Shown: positions 1 to 7,783, counted from the stretch's first letter. The stretch is DNA of 19,908 nt from Lachnospiraceae bacterium (GCA_017620345.1 JAFZQP010000053.1:1-19908), one strand, 5' to 3'. The notes: a model not told the origin generated them from the letters alone. Made by a program: numbers and translations.

Positions 1-272
1 CCAGCTGCCTTGAGCTGCTCTTCCATGTTAGAACCATCCTGGTTCCATCTCTGAAGATCCTTTGTAGGCATTGCTACACCAACTTTTGTTCCGCCTGCTT
101 CTGCTGCAGGTGCTGCTTCCTCTGCTGCAGGTGCTTCATCTGCAGGTGCTGCTTCCTCTGTTGCTGCAGGTGCTGCATCAGCTGCAGGAGCTGCTGCTGT
201 TCCGCCACAACCAACAAGAAGAGAAGCTGTCATTGCTGTTGCAAGTAATACTGATAATACTTTTCTAGACAT
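1..272 (-). CDS. Sugar ABC transporter substrate-binding lipoprotein (N-terminal part, cut by window edge)
   Basis: Only the first 90 codons lie in the window. The product would be a membrane-tethered extracellular binding protein that delivers a sugar to an ABC importer. It begins with a lipoprotein signal peptide: a short basic start, a hydrophobic stretch and the lipobox LLVGC, with Cys22 as lipidation site. About 40 residues of Ala/Glu/Pro-rich spacer follow. The mature domain then starts with VGVAMPTKDLQRW, typical of the first strand of periplasmic-binding-protein type 1 folds such as the XylF/ChvE group. The ATG at 272 has a strong site GGGAGG seven bases upstream. The gene has its own promoter near 405 and follows a sugar-sensing operon on the same strand, so it is probably the first gene of the transport operon controlled by that sensor. 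The nearly exclusive GCA/GCT alanine codons suggest high expression. The sugar cannot be told from this fragment. Confidence 0.85.
   Translation of the reverse strand, partial: MSRKVLSVLLATAMTASLLVGCGGTAAAPAADAAPAATEEAAPADEAPAAEEAAPAAEAGGTKVGVAMPTKDLQRWNQDGSNMEEQLKAA
105..190 (-). repeat. Low-complexity Ala/Glu-rich linker with a direct repeat
   Basis: Within the binding-protein gene the spacer after the lipid anchor is built from degenerate copies of an Ala-Pro-Ala-Ala-Glu-type unit. At DNA level a 20-base block is repeated exactly at 105-124 and 141-160, 36 bases (12 codons) apart, so the frame is kept. Such linkers hold the binding domain away from the membrane. The repeat could allow length variation by slippage or recombination. 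Confidence 0.7.
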
Positions 273-279
273 TTTTTGT

Positions 280-285
280 CCTCCC
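280..285 (-). promoter_or_regulatory. Ribosome binding site of the binding-protein gene
   Basis: GGGAGG lies seven bases before the ATG at 272. It is one of the best Shine-Dalgarno matches in the window, in line with a highly translated transporter gene. Confidence 0.8.
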
Positions 286-297
286 TAAATAGTCTTC

Positions 298-318
298 CGG
301 GTGGCACCATGTCACCCG
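298..318 (-). promoter_or_regulatory. Hairpin in the leader of the binding-protein mRNA
   Basis: CGGGTG at 298-303 pairs with CACCCG at 313-318 around a 9-base loop. It lies in the roughly 120-base leader between the promoter near 405 and the start at 272, just upstream of the ribosome site. No run of U follows it in the transcript, so it is not an ordinary terminator. An mRNA-stabilising or regulator-binding role is possible but unproven. Confidence 0.4.
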
Positions 319-401
319 CCGATTAACACATTATCACCTCACTATCTAGAAAGACTTGCCACTTTCTTCAAAATTTTATTTTGATCATTTTGCAGCCGGG
401 A

Positions 402-410
402 ATTCTAGCA
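402..410 (-). promoter_or_regulatory. Extended -10 promoter for the binding-protein gene
   Basis: On the minus strand TGC-TAGAAT is an extended -10 element (TGn plus a TATAAT-like hexamer). I see no good -35 box 16-18 bases upstream, which fits a promoter that needs an activator. It would start transcription near 395, giving a leader of about 120 bases. The response regulator encoded upstream is the obvious candidate activator. Confidence 0.5.
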
Positions 411-440
411 CAATTTTGTTACAGATATATCAAAAATTTG

Positions 441-1475
441 CTATTGAACGTTCAGGTATATTTCGTTCTTCTGGTGATATTTCCCGGTTATGACCTCATC
501 CATGTTTTCTTTGGTGACTGCTATCGGTTCAAGTTTCTCATACGGAACCTCATATGTTCCGTCATCAAATGTATCCTTGAGGCCGAGCGGTACATTGTTT
601 GCCATATCTACCGCACGCTCCGCTGCTCTTATCGCAAGTTTCTCAACGGGTTTATATACCGTCATATACTGCATACCCTCAACGATCCTCTGGCACGCTT
701 CAAGATCCGCATCCTGTCCGACAACACAGACTTTTCCGCCCAGCCTGTGCTCTATGAGCGCTCTTATCGCGTTTGCGGCAAGGTTGTCATTTCCGCACAT
801 TATCGCATCCGGGACCTTTCCGGTCTTCAGATATTCATCAGTAACGGTAAAACCGTTTTCCGCAACCCATCCTTCCGAGAACTCAGCGTAATCTATCCTG
901 ATATCCGTTGTAGACAATACTCTTTCAAATCCTTTCTGTACCATCTGGACATTATAGTCGGTCGGAGACCCCTTTACCTGTATGATCGTACCTTCGTTTC
1001 CGATGCACTTTTTGATGTAAACGGCCATCAGCTCACCGACTTTTTCATTATCGACCGACAGATACAGATCCGCATTCGCATTTCTTACAAGCCTGTCATA
1101 TGCAATGATCTTGATCCCCTCCTTTTTGGCATCCGCAAGAACATCTTTCAATGCCGTATCATCTATCGCGATCACTACTATGACATCCATCTTCTTATCT
1201 ATGAAATATCTGATCTGCTTTATCTGATCCTCAACAATACCGTTGGCATTCTGGACATTGACTTCCGCTCCGAGTTCCTGGGCTTTTGAAACGAACAGAT
1301 CTCTTTCCCTTGACCATCTCTCTATAAGAAGAGAATCGATGGACAGTCCTATCTGGATCTTGTCACTTTCCTGCACGGGACTTTCAACATTGCCGGCAGC
1401 GGATGATGAACATCCGGACAGCATCAATGTCATCAATATCATACATATCGTGATCGAAATCTTTTTATAATCCAC
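441..1475 (-). CDS. D-xylose/ChvE-type sugar-binding lipoprotein
   Basis: 344 residues. A signal peptide ends in the lipobox LSGC (Cys22). It is followed by a complete two-lobed sugar-binding domain of the XylF/RbsB class, starting IQIGLSIDSLLIERW and containing DVIVVIAIDD, the hinge-side motif IIAYDRLV and VVGQDAD near the C-terminus. IIAYDRLVRNANADLYLS-type segments are characteristic of xylose-binding XylF proteins, so xylose or a related pentose is the best guess. Translation starts with GTG at 1475, overlapping the response-regulator gene by 11 bases. AGGAGAG at 1484-1490 is a well placed ribosome site. It is the fourth gene of the sensor operon, with no permease or ATPase gene after it in the operon. 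It may be a second receptor or may serve the neighbouring transporter. No terminator is visible after its TAG. Confidence 0.85.
   Translation of the reverse strand: MDYKKISITICMILMTLMLSGCSSSAAGNVESPVQESDKIQIGLSIDSLLIERWSRERDLFVSKAQELGAEVNVQNANGIVEDQIKQIRYFIDKKMDVIVVIAIDDTALKDVLADAKKEGIKIIAYDRLVRNANADLYLSVDNEKVGELMAVYIKKCIGNEGTIIQVKGSPTDYNVQMVQKGFERVLSTTDIRIDYAEFSEGWVAENGFTVTDEYLKTGKVPDAIMCGNDNLAANAIRALIEHRLGGKVCVVGQDADLEACQRIVEGMQYMTVYKPVEKLAIRAAERAVDMANNVPLGLKDTFDDGTYEVPYEKLEPIAVTKENMDEVITGKYHQKNEIYLNVQ
451..483 (-). promoter_or_regulatory. Imperfect direct repeat, candidate AraC/YesN-type operator
   Basis: On the plus strand TTCAGGTATATTTC (451-464) and TTCTGGTGATATTTC (469-483) match in 13 of 14 positions apart from one inserted base, 18 bases start to start. 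They lie 45-80 bases upstream of the -10 box at 402-407, where AraC-family activators commonly bind tandem half-sites. They also lie inside the 3' end of the preceding gene, so coding constraint or chance may explain them. Confidence 0.35.
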
Positions 1476-3075
1476 TTCCAGCTCTCTCCTTATATTCCGT
1501 CGGTGTCATTCCCGTAGACTTCTTAAATATCCTTGAAAAATAATTCGGATCCGAGTATCCGCAGTCACTTCCGACTTCCTTGATGCTCTTGGACGGATCC
1601 TTAAGCATATCCTTGGCCTTTTCTACTCTTCTCTTTGTCAGATATTCTATAAACCCTTCTCCCGTTTCCTCTTTGAACAGCTTGCTGAAGTAATAACTGC
1701 TGATGTTGAGTTCTTCGGATATCTCATTAAGGGAAATGTCCCGGCTGACATTTTCTTCTATATATTCCTGTGCTTTTCTGACAAGATAATGTGTGCGGTC
1801 CCTGCTTCCCGTTGTCATGTTTGCCGCAGCGTTCTTCATCTTATCCATGAACCATTGCTTGATATCATCAAGGGAAGCAAGTGCATTTATATCCGCAAGA
1901 TAATTCTTCCGACTCTCGAATTCGTACAGATGTCCGCCGCTTCGGTACATGTCGCTTTCCGCACGCAGAACAAATTCCAGTGCCTTGAGCTTGATGCTCA
2001 TTATATCGTCAGTGTATTTTTCACTCATCCAGTCAAAGAACTGCCCGCTGCAGAGAAGACATGCATCAACTTCACCGTCACGTAGTTTTTCGAACAGGTC
2101 ATTTTCAAGATCGGCAGGATAACTTTCCTCATAAGAGACCGCGATCGGCAGATCATCAACATGAGCAACGCTTCCTTTCGTCGAGTAGAGTGCCTTCATC
2201 GCTTCCTCATACGACTCGTAGCAGTTCTTCAGCTTCTTAATGCCTCCGATACCGATCCTGTATTGTATGTCCGTGGCATTACGCATCTCTCTTGCAGAGA
2301 CACGGCATTTTTCGATCAGTTCCGACCTCTCCTGGTACTCCATTGTAAGATCGCTCCTCGGGACAAATACCGGTATCTTGTTTGAACTGATGCTCCCGAC
2401 AACCGCCTGCGGAAATGTATCCTTTATCATCTCCCTGACCTTCGTATAATATACGGTCTGGGCTTTTACGGCGGATCCTGCCGCATTTGTCAGATGATTA
2501 CCCTGCTGCATGTCTCCGAACATGACCGCTGCCATATATCCGTATCCGACATCGAGTCCGAGAAGGCTTTTGTAATTATCTATCTCATCTTCATAAGGTT
2601 CCTGGAAGATCAGACTTGATACAAATCCGTTCTCTATTATCGGAACAACAGTCTCAAGTCTTTCCTTGATCTGAAGATCCTGCCGCCTCTTTTCCCGCCT
2701 CATATCAAGCTGTTCTATGACCCTGTCTATTACACCGACTATGGATTTCTGATTATATGGCTTGTTAAGGTAGTCAATGACTCCGAGCCCGATAGCTTCC
2801 TTAGCATAATCAAATTTGTCATACGCGGTCAGGACAACGAATATCACTGACGGGAGCATGGCCCTGATCTCCTTCATGGCTTCTATGCCGTTGATTCCGG
2901 GCATTTGTATATCCATAAAGATCACATCCGGCCGAAACCTGTCTGCGACCTCTATCGCCATCCTTCCTGATTTGGCAGTCTCTATTTCAAACTGTCCTTC
3001 AAAATTTTTGGATATGATCATCGTAAGTGAATTGATCACTATCCCTTCATCATCTGCGAGTAATATCCTGTACAA
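1465..3075 (-). CDS. Response regulator, REC plus AraC-type HTH (YesN-like)
   Basis: 536 residues. The N-terminal receiver domain (about 1-120) shows the acidic pair DDE (8-10), the phospho-acceptor Asp55 in FMDIQMPG, Thr83 and Lys105 in NKPYN. A long middle section (about 130-420), typical of YesN proteins, has no recognised catalytic motif. The C-terminus (about 435-530) is an AraC/XylS DNA-binding domain with two helix-turn-helix units; ISSYYFSKLFKEETG and GYSDPNYFSRIFKK are diagnostic. It is the cytoplasmic partner of the kinase encoded just upstream, with a 4-base gap. The start is a TTG at 3075: the ATG-less reading MYRILLADDE fits the family start, and AGAGG lies seven bases upstream within the kinase stop region. 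It probably activates sugar transport genes, including the one starting at 272. Confidence 0.93.
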   Translation of the reverse strand: MYRILLADDEGIVINSLTMIISKNFEGQFEIETAKSGRMAIEVADRFRPDVIFMDIQMPGINGIEAMKEIRAMLPSVIFVVLTAYDKFDYAKEAIGLGVIDYLNKPYNQKSIVGVIDRVIEQLDMRREKRRQDLQIKERLETVVPIIENGFVSSLIFQEPYEDEIDNYKSLLGLDVGYGYMAAVMFGDMQQGNHLTNAAGSAVKAQTVYYTKVREMIKDTFPQAVVGSISSNKIPVFVPRSDLTMEYQERSELIEKCRVSAREMRNATDIQYRIGIGGIKKLKNCYESYEEAMKALYSTKGSVAHVDDLPIAVSYEESYPADLENDLFEKLRDGEVDACLLCSGQFFDWMSEKYTDDIMSIKLKALEFVLRAESDMYRSGGHLYEFESRKNYLADINALASLDDIKQWFMDKMKNAAANMTTGSRDRTHYLVRKAQEYIEENVSRDISLNEISEELNISSYYFSKLFKEETGEGFIEYLTKRRVEKAKDMLKDPSKSIKEVGSDCGYSDPNYFSRIFKKSTGMTPTEYKERAGSGL

Positions 3076-3079
3076 TCTT

Positions 3080-4597
3080 CTACCTCTTATCTTCCGGATC
3101 GAATGTATTATCTGTCGGTACCTTTATCACAAACTCCGTTCCGCATCCTTCGCCTTCACTGATGATATCCATTACATCACTTCTTCCGGTGAAAATCTGA
3201 AGTCTTTCGATAACGTTTCCGAGTCCGATACCGTTTGATGCCGAATGATCCGGCGATACTTCTCCTGCCGCCTCACCCGACAGTATCCTGTCTATCTGAT
3301 CCTGTTTCATTCCTATGCCGTTATCTCTTATGGACAGCATGACATTTCCATCTTCCTCATAGACCCGAAGATCGATATGTCCCTCCCAATCGATATCGCG
3401 GATACCGTAGTTTACCGCATTCTCCACTATAGGCTGCAGGATCATGCTCGGTACCCTGACTCCGACAACCGACTCATCGACATCTTTGGAATAATGGATC
3501 TCTCCCGTGAACCTTACGTTCAGTATATATACATATTTGTCGACAAGAGCTATCTCCTCCGCGATAGTGGCATCATTATCTATCTTCTTGATATTATATC
3601 TGAAAAAATCAGCCATGTTCTCAATGAACTCGGTTGTCTTGTCGGCACCCTCCATCATTGCAAGCTGTTCTCCCGCATTGAGCGTATTGAACAGAAAATG
3701 CGGATTGATCTGTGCCTGAAGGGACCTGAGCTGTACTTCCTTCATCCGGTTTTCCATCACAAGCTCGTGCTCCTTGAGCATACTCTCACGCATCACGCTG
3801 TTTCTTATCTCGGCTATGTATCTCTGGATACTGTCGAGCATCTGACGAAATGCCTTGGAAACGACACCTATCTCATCGCCGCCCTCGGTATATGCTATCT
3901 CCACGTTAAAGTTTCCGCCCGCAACCTCATTGGCCGCCTGTGACAGTGTTGTAAGCGGAAGGGTCATGCTCTTGGTCATCAGGAATACGACGATCACATT
4001 CACTATACCTATGAACAGCAGGATCAGTATCGTGATCATCTCCATATACCGAAGCGAAGTCAGCAATACGCTGTAATCGGATGTGTTCTTTTTGAACTGA
4101 CTGTTATTGAGTGCGTATATGCATGTCTGAAGATCGGTATACATTTCCACCGATTCTTCATATGATGATCTGTACTTTTCTATGTTTCTTCCGCGCTTGG
4201 CGGTTATCGTCTCTCCGGCAGTCGCAAGATATTTCTCGGATTGATTGGTAATGTTCTCAAAAAGAGCATAGACTACGGTCCCGGAATTTGACAGATTAAG
4301 TCCATCCAGCTCATTCCTGTAGTCCTGCTCAGCTTTGTAATAATCATACAGAGCACTCGTTCCTTTACTTTCCAGATACTCCTTCATGGAATTCTGCAGA
4401 AGCGTCAGATCATCCGCAAGATTATTAAGGCTGACGTTAACAACGTATATCTCATCTACTCTGGCCATCATCGTATTGATACTGATGTACATGTATATAT
4501 TGACTACGAGCATCAGGATCAGCGGGATGATAAATGCAATGAGCATCTTGGTCATGACCGAGGCATTATTCCATTTTTTCTTTAATGCTCCGGTCAT
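3080..4597 (-). CDS. Sensor histidine kinase of the LytS/YesM type
   Basis: 505 residues. It has a short cytoplasmic start, TM1 (about 17-40), an all-helical extracellular region of about 145 residues, TM2 (about 185-207), a HAMP linker (about 207-262) and a His_kinase/HATPase module. The phospho-acceptor His300 sits in the hallmark AQINPHFLFNTLN. The ATP-binding N box is ENAVN (392-396), and the glycine boxes are DNGIGM (425-430) and NGIGLGN (455-461). It would autophosphorylate and pass phosphate to the regulator encoded next. The extracellular part is too small and helical to be a sugar-binding domain itself. Signal input probably comes from the membrane-anchored binding protein encoded directly upstream, whose stop overlaps this ATG by four bases (ATGA), suggesting translational coupling and equal stoichiometry. 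Confidence 0.93.
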   Translation of the reverse strand: MTGALKKKWNNASVMTKMLIAFIIPLILMLVVNIYMYISINTMMARVDEIYVVNVSLNNLADDLTLLQNSMKEYLESKGTSALYDYYKAEQDYRNELDGLNLSNSGTVVYALFENITNQSEKYLATAGETITAKRGRNIEKYRSSYEESVEMYTDLQTCIYALNNSQFKKNTSDYSVLLTSLRYMEMITILILLFIGIVNVIVVFLMTKSMTLPLTTLSQAANEVAGGNFNVEIAYTEGGDEIGVVSKAFRQMLDSIQRYIAEIRNSVMRESMLKEHELVMENRMKEVQLRSLQAQINPHFLFNTLNAGEQLAMMEGADKTTEFIENMADFFRYNIKKIDNDATIAEEIALVDKYVYILNVRFTGEIHYSKDVDESVVGVRVPSMILQPIVENAVNYGIRDIDWEGHIDLRVYEEDGNVMLSIRDNGIGMKQDQIDRILSGEAAGEVSPDHSASNGIGLGNVIERLQIFTGRSDVMDIISEGEGCGTEFVIKVPTDNTFDPEDKR

Positions 4598-5652
4598 CGC
4601 TCTTTAGCCTCATCCGTATTGTCATGGATCAACCGGGCCGCCTTATCATGATCGACGACTTCTATCTTTACCGGAAGATATGAATTGGTGTAGCCCATAT
4701 TGTTATATTCGTACAGCGCCTGAACGCACGATCTGCCCATTTCCTCCGTGTCTACGGAAACGGTCGAATAAATGACCTGTTTGTCGATGGCATCGAGTAT
4801 CGTATCGTTTACAAAATATCCGACGATCTGTATCTGACCTACCAGGTTGTAATCAACGACAGCCTGATAAGCGCATCGGGTATACACACTGTTGACGCAC
4901 AGCATTATGTTCGGAAGGTTATTCTTTTCAAGAAATATGTTCCTGATACTTTCCTCGGCACTGAATATATCCTCGGCATCTATCCTTGTTACCACTATCT
5001 CAGGGATACGGTCATTGTCTCCTTCTTTCAGATAGTCCTCAATAGCCATTACGATGAGGTTTGAAGCTCCTTCGGACATATCCGGGTCAATGAGTATATC
5101 AACCGACATATCACCCATATCATCAGATCCCGCAAGATTTTTGATCTGAAGCGCATACATCTGTCCGAGTTCGTAATAGTTAAGTCCGACATAGCACTGA
5201 CGTTTTGAAGCTTCCACGTCGTTCTGGAGAACAACGACACCTATGCCGCTGTCTACTGCTCTGTCAATAAGATGCGCTGCCTTCTCACTGTTCGTACCCG
5301 AGTATATGATCCCATCCACTTTGGAATTGACTGCGATGCGAAGAAGATCCTCAGTCCTGTAATCTCTTCCGAGAACGCCCCCGAGATCCTCAAGATATGC
5401 TCCGTATTCGCGCGCCTGGTCAGAAGATGCCCTGAGTACTTCCTGCCACATGTCGCTCTCCGAATCCTCGGCTATGAACGCATAATGCTTATCATATGCA
5501 ACCGTTTCCTCCGGCTGGACATTTTCCATGGTCCTTGTGATAACGCGGAACAGTACCCCTGTTATCACAGCGGCAGTTATCATTATGACAGTACCTACTA
5601 TCATAAAGCGATATGATCTTTTTGAATAATCCTTATTCTGCGATCTTTCCAT
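4594..5652 (-). CDS. Membrane-anchored periplasmic-binding-protein-like sugar sensor (XylFII-like)
   Basis: 352 residues. A basic N-terminus and one hydrophobic helix (about 15-36) with no lipobox Cys make it a signal-anchored protein facing outside. From about residue 56 a PBP1/LacI-type sugar-binding fold follows: KHYAFIAEDSESDMW as first strand, then VDGIIYSGTN, GIGVVVLQNDVE and IQIVGYFVND. It is too divergent to name the sugar. As the first gene of a sensor kinase/regulator operon it matches XylFII, which in clostridia binds xylose and controls LytS directly; by analogy it is the ligand-sensing subunit here. The ATG at 5652 is the first possible start, since an in-frame TAG lies two codons upstream. 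No Shine-Dalgarno sequence precedes it, and a -10 box ends seven bases before it, so it may be translated from a leaderless mRNA. Confidence 0.85.
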   Translation of the reverse strand: MERSQNKDYSKRSYRFMIVGTVIMITAAVITGVLFRVITRTMENVQPEETVAYDKHYAFIAEDSESDMWQEVLRASSDQAREYGAYLEDLGGVLGRDYRTEDLLRIAVNSKVDGIIYSGTNSEKAAHLIDRAVDSGIGVVVLQNDVEASKRQCYVGLNYYELGQMYALQIKNLAGSDDMGDMSVDILIDPDMSEGASNLIVMAIEDYLKEGDNDRIPEIVVTRIDAEDIFSAEESIRNIFLEKNNLPNIMLCVNSVYTRCAYQAVVDYNLVGQIQIVGYFVNDTILDAIDKQVIYSTVSVDTEEMGRSCVQALYEYNNMGYTNSYLPVKIEVVDHDKAARLIHDNTDEAKER

Positions 5653-5659
5653 ACACTAT

Positions 5660-5668
5660 ATAATAGCA
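5660..5668 (-). promoter_or_regulatory. Extended -10 promoter of the sensor operon
   Basis: Minus strand TGC-TATTAT is an extended -10 element ending seven bases before the ATG at 5652, so transcription should begin at or one base before the start codon. A possible -35 box (TTTTGA, 5683-5688, 17-base spacing) lies inside the loop of the ftsH terminator. Confidence 0.5.
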
Positions 5669-5669
5669 C

Positions 5670-5705
5670 AAAAGAGTCGGCCTCAAAAATGAAACCGACT
5701 CTTTT
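5670..5705 (-). terminator. Intrinsic terminator of ftsH (symmetrical)
   Basis: Arms AAAAGAGTCGG (5670-5680) and CCGACTCTTTT (5695-5705) are perfect inverted repeats. In the minus-strand RNA the stem continues inward through U-G, U-G, U-A, C-G and A-U pairs, giving about 16 pairs round a UUUU loop, and it ends in CUCUUUU. It lies 17 bases after the ftsH stop. The A/T-rich arms would make it work in both directions. It separates ftsH from the sensor operon. Confidence 0.88.
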
Positions 5706-5721
5706 CTTCATTCGGGACAGT

Positions 5722-7695
5722 TCATACCGTGGTATCGATCACCGCACCTCTTTTGTCGGCGGCATCCGGTACATCTTTTTCGCTGTCTGTCCGGTCTTCT
5801 TTTACGTCCTTATCATCGTCTGTTTCTTCATCCTTCTCTTCTTCGGGATATTTGGTCCTGAACATCTCCATGAACTGCTTACCGGTGATGCTCTCTTTCT
5901 CGAGAAGATACTCGGCCATCTTATCAAGAAGATCCCTGTTTTCATTAAGAAGCTTCTTGGCCTCTTCATATGCCTGCGACAGGATCTTCATCACTTCTTC
6001 ATCAACTCCGGCTGCCGTCTCGTCGGCACACTCCATCACCATGCGCCCGCTGAGGTACCGGTCTTCAATACTCTCGAGCTTTATAAGCCCGAACCTCTCC
6101 GACATACCGAATCTCGTGACCATGGCTCTGGCAAGAGAAGTTGCCTTTTCTATATCATTGCTGGCTCCGTTTGTGATCGAAGCAAATATCAGTTCTTCAG
6201 CAGCGCGTCCGGCAAGAGCGGTCACTATCTGTTCGTATATCTCATCCCTTGACTCAAGGTGTTTTTCCTCCTCGGGAACATACCATGCATACCCGAGTGC
6301 TCCCATTGTTCTCGGGACGATCGTTATCTTCTGTATCGGATCGGTATTCTTCTGAAGAGCGGATGCAAGAGCATGTCCTATTTCATGATATGCGACTATC
6401 TTTCTCTCCTTCTTGGTCATTATGCGGTCTTTCTTTTCCTTACCCATCATAACGACTTCTATCGCCTCAAGAAGATCCTTCTGATTGACGGCTTCTCTTC
6501 CGCTCTTTACAGCATTGATCGCTGCCTCGTTGACCATATTGGCAAGATCAGAACCGACGGCTCCCGCAGTTGCCAGAGCTATCTCATCAAAATCAACCGA
6601 ATCGTCAAGGAGCACATCCTTGGAATGAACCCTGAGTGTTTCCTTACGTCCTTTTAGATCGGGCTTGTCGACTATGATACGTCTGTCAAATCTGCCGGGA
6701 CGAAGAAGTGCTTTATCAAGTATCTCCGGTCTGTTCGTTGCGGCAAGTATCATGATACCCTTTGCACTGTCGAATCCGTCCATCTCCGACAGAAGCTGGT
6801 TCAGTGTCTGCTCACGTTCATCGTTTCCTCCGCCGTAGCGGCTGTCCCTTGATTTTCCGATCGCATCTATCTCATCTATGAATATGATACACGGCGCGTT
6901 CTTCTGGGCATCCTTGAACAGGTCTCTTACTCTTGATGCACCGACGCCGACATACATTTCCACAAAATCGGATCCCGCAAGCGAAAAAAACGGTACGTGC
7001 GCTTCTCCGGCGACCGCTCTTGCGAGAAGGGTCTTACCTGTTCCGGGAGGCCCCACAAGTAAAGCTCCCTTCGGAAGCTTGGCTCCGATCTTGACATACT
7101 TGCCGGGATTATGGAGAAAATCAACTACCTCCTGAAGTGATTCCTTTGCCTCATCCTGTCCCGCAACATCCTTGAACGTAACTCCGGTCTCTTTCTGGAC
7201 GTACATCTTGGCGTTGCTCTTTCCGACGCCCATGATGCCGCCTCCTCCCATACGCCTCATAAAGAAGCTTATGATCACCCAGAATATCAGTATCGGCAAT
7301 ATATATGACAGGACGAACGATAAGATCATCGTTGAAGAATCCGATTCCTTCTGTTCGAACTTGACTCCTGCCTTAAGAAGCCTGTCGGGAAGCGAATCAT
7401 CATTAACAGGTATGGTAAAGTATTTCATTGGAACATACATGTTCTCCTGTCCTTTTGGTGTTATCGTGATCTCGTCCGAGCTTATGACAACACTCTCAAC
7501 TTCACCCTTTTCAACCTTTTCGATGAACGCGTCATATGTGATCTTCTGATTCGTCGCGCTTGAGAACATTGTTCTCATATAAGAAAGTATCACAAACAGA
7601 ACAACCGATACCAGAATGATTATCAGGAGCATCTGCTGATTCTGTTTTTTATTCTTATTGTTGTTGTTTCCGGAATTATTGTCCTTATTTTCCAT
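5722..7695 (-). CDS. ftsH: ATP-dependent zinc metalloprotease FtsH
   Basis: 657 residues, normal length. A poly-Asn/Lys N-terminus precedes TM1 (about 22-42), an extracytoplasmic domain (50-120) and TM2 (about 122-146). The AAA+ module has Walker A GPPGTGKT (215-222), pore loop [12 protein letters not shown] (247-258), Walker B IIFIDEID (270-277) and the second region of homology with [11 protein letters not shown]. The protease domain has the zinc site HEIGH (437-441), where most family members have HEAGH, and a third ligand near Asp514. The tail after about 610 is highly acidic. The hexamer degrades membrane and short-lived regulatory proteins. The ATG at 7695 has a strong GAGGAG site. The gene has a near-consensus promoter, is transcribed alone and ends in a strong terminator. 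Confidence 0.97.
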   Translation of the reverse strand: MENKDNNSGNNNNKNKKQNQQMLLIIILVSVVLFVILSYMRTMFSSATNQKITYDAFIEKVEKGEVESVVISSDEITITPKGQENMYVPMKYFTIPVNDDSLPDRLLKAGVKFEQKESDSSTMILSFVLSYILPILIFWVIISFFMRRMGGGGIMGVGKSNAKMYVQKETGVTFKDVAGQDEAKESLQEVVDFLHNPGKYVKIGAKLPKGALLVGPPGTGKTLLARAVAGEAHVPFFSLAGSDFVEMYVGVGASRVRDLFKDAQKNAPCIIFIDEIDAIGKSRDSRYGGGNDEREQTLNQLLSEMDGFDSAKGIMILAATNRPEILDKALLRPGRFDRRIIVDKPDLKGRKETLRVHSKDVLLDDSVDFDEIALATAGAVGSDLANMVNEAAINAVKSGREAVNQKDLLEAIEVVMMGKEKKDRIMTKKERKIVAYHEIGHALASALQKNTDPIQKITIVPRTMGALGYAWYVPEEEKHLESRDEIYEQIVTALAGRAAEELIFASITNGASNDIEKATSLARAMVTRFGMSERFGLIKLESIEDRYLSGRMVMECADETAAGVDEEVMKILSQAYEEAKKLLNENRDLLDKMAEYLLEKESITGKQFMEMFRTKYPEEEKDEETDDDKDVKEDRTDSEKDVPDAADKRGAVIDTTV

Positions 7696-7714
7696 ATAAT
7701 CTCCTCAACTAATT

Positions 7715-7729
7715 AAGAGTTCTGCTCTT
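7715..7729 (-). promoter_or_regulatory. Small hairpin in the ftsH leader
   Basis: AAGAG (7715-7719) and CTCTT (7725-7729) form a 5-bp stem with a 5-base loop in the leader between the predicted start near 7741 and the ribosome site. It is weak and may have no function. Confidence 0.2.
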
Positions 7730-7747
7730 TCACACATTTATCGCTAT

Positions 7748-7776
7748 ATTATAGATATAAAAAAGGGATAAATCAA
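7748..7776 (-). promoter_or_regulatory. Vegetative promoter of ftsH
   Basis: On the minus strand -35 TTGATT (7771-7776) and -10 TATAAT (7748-7753) are separated by exactly 17 bases. This is the best sigma-A-type promoter in the window. It predicts a start near 7741 and a leader of about 46 bases carrying a GAGGAG ribosome site. Confidence 0.8.
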
Positions 7777-7783
7777 CAATTTA

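Noticed and set aside
71..268. Leu/Gln-rich plus-strand frame opposite the binding-protein start
   Set aside because: It is the complement of the Ala-rich linker and lipoprotein signal of a well-supported minus-strand gene with a strong ribosome site.
5049..5240. Short minus-strand frame inside the anchored binding protein
   Set aside because: It lies in another frame of a gene with a clear sugar-binding fold and has no ribosome site or recognisable motif.
7719..7730. Exact 12-base match between the ftsH leader and the sequence just before the surface lipoprotein gene (19749-19760)
   Set aside because: In a 20-kb window several 12-base matches are expected by chance, and nothing else around the two sites is shared.
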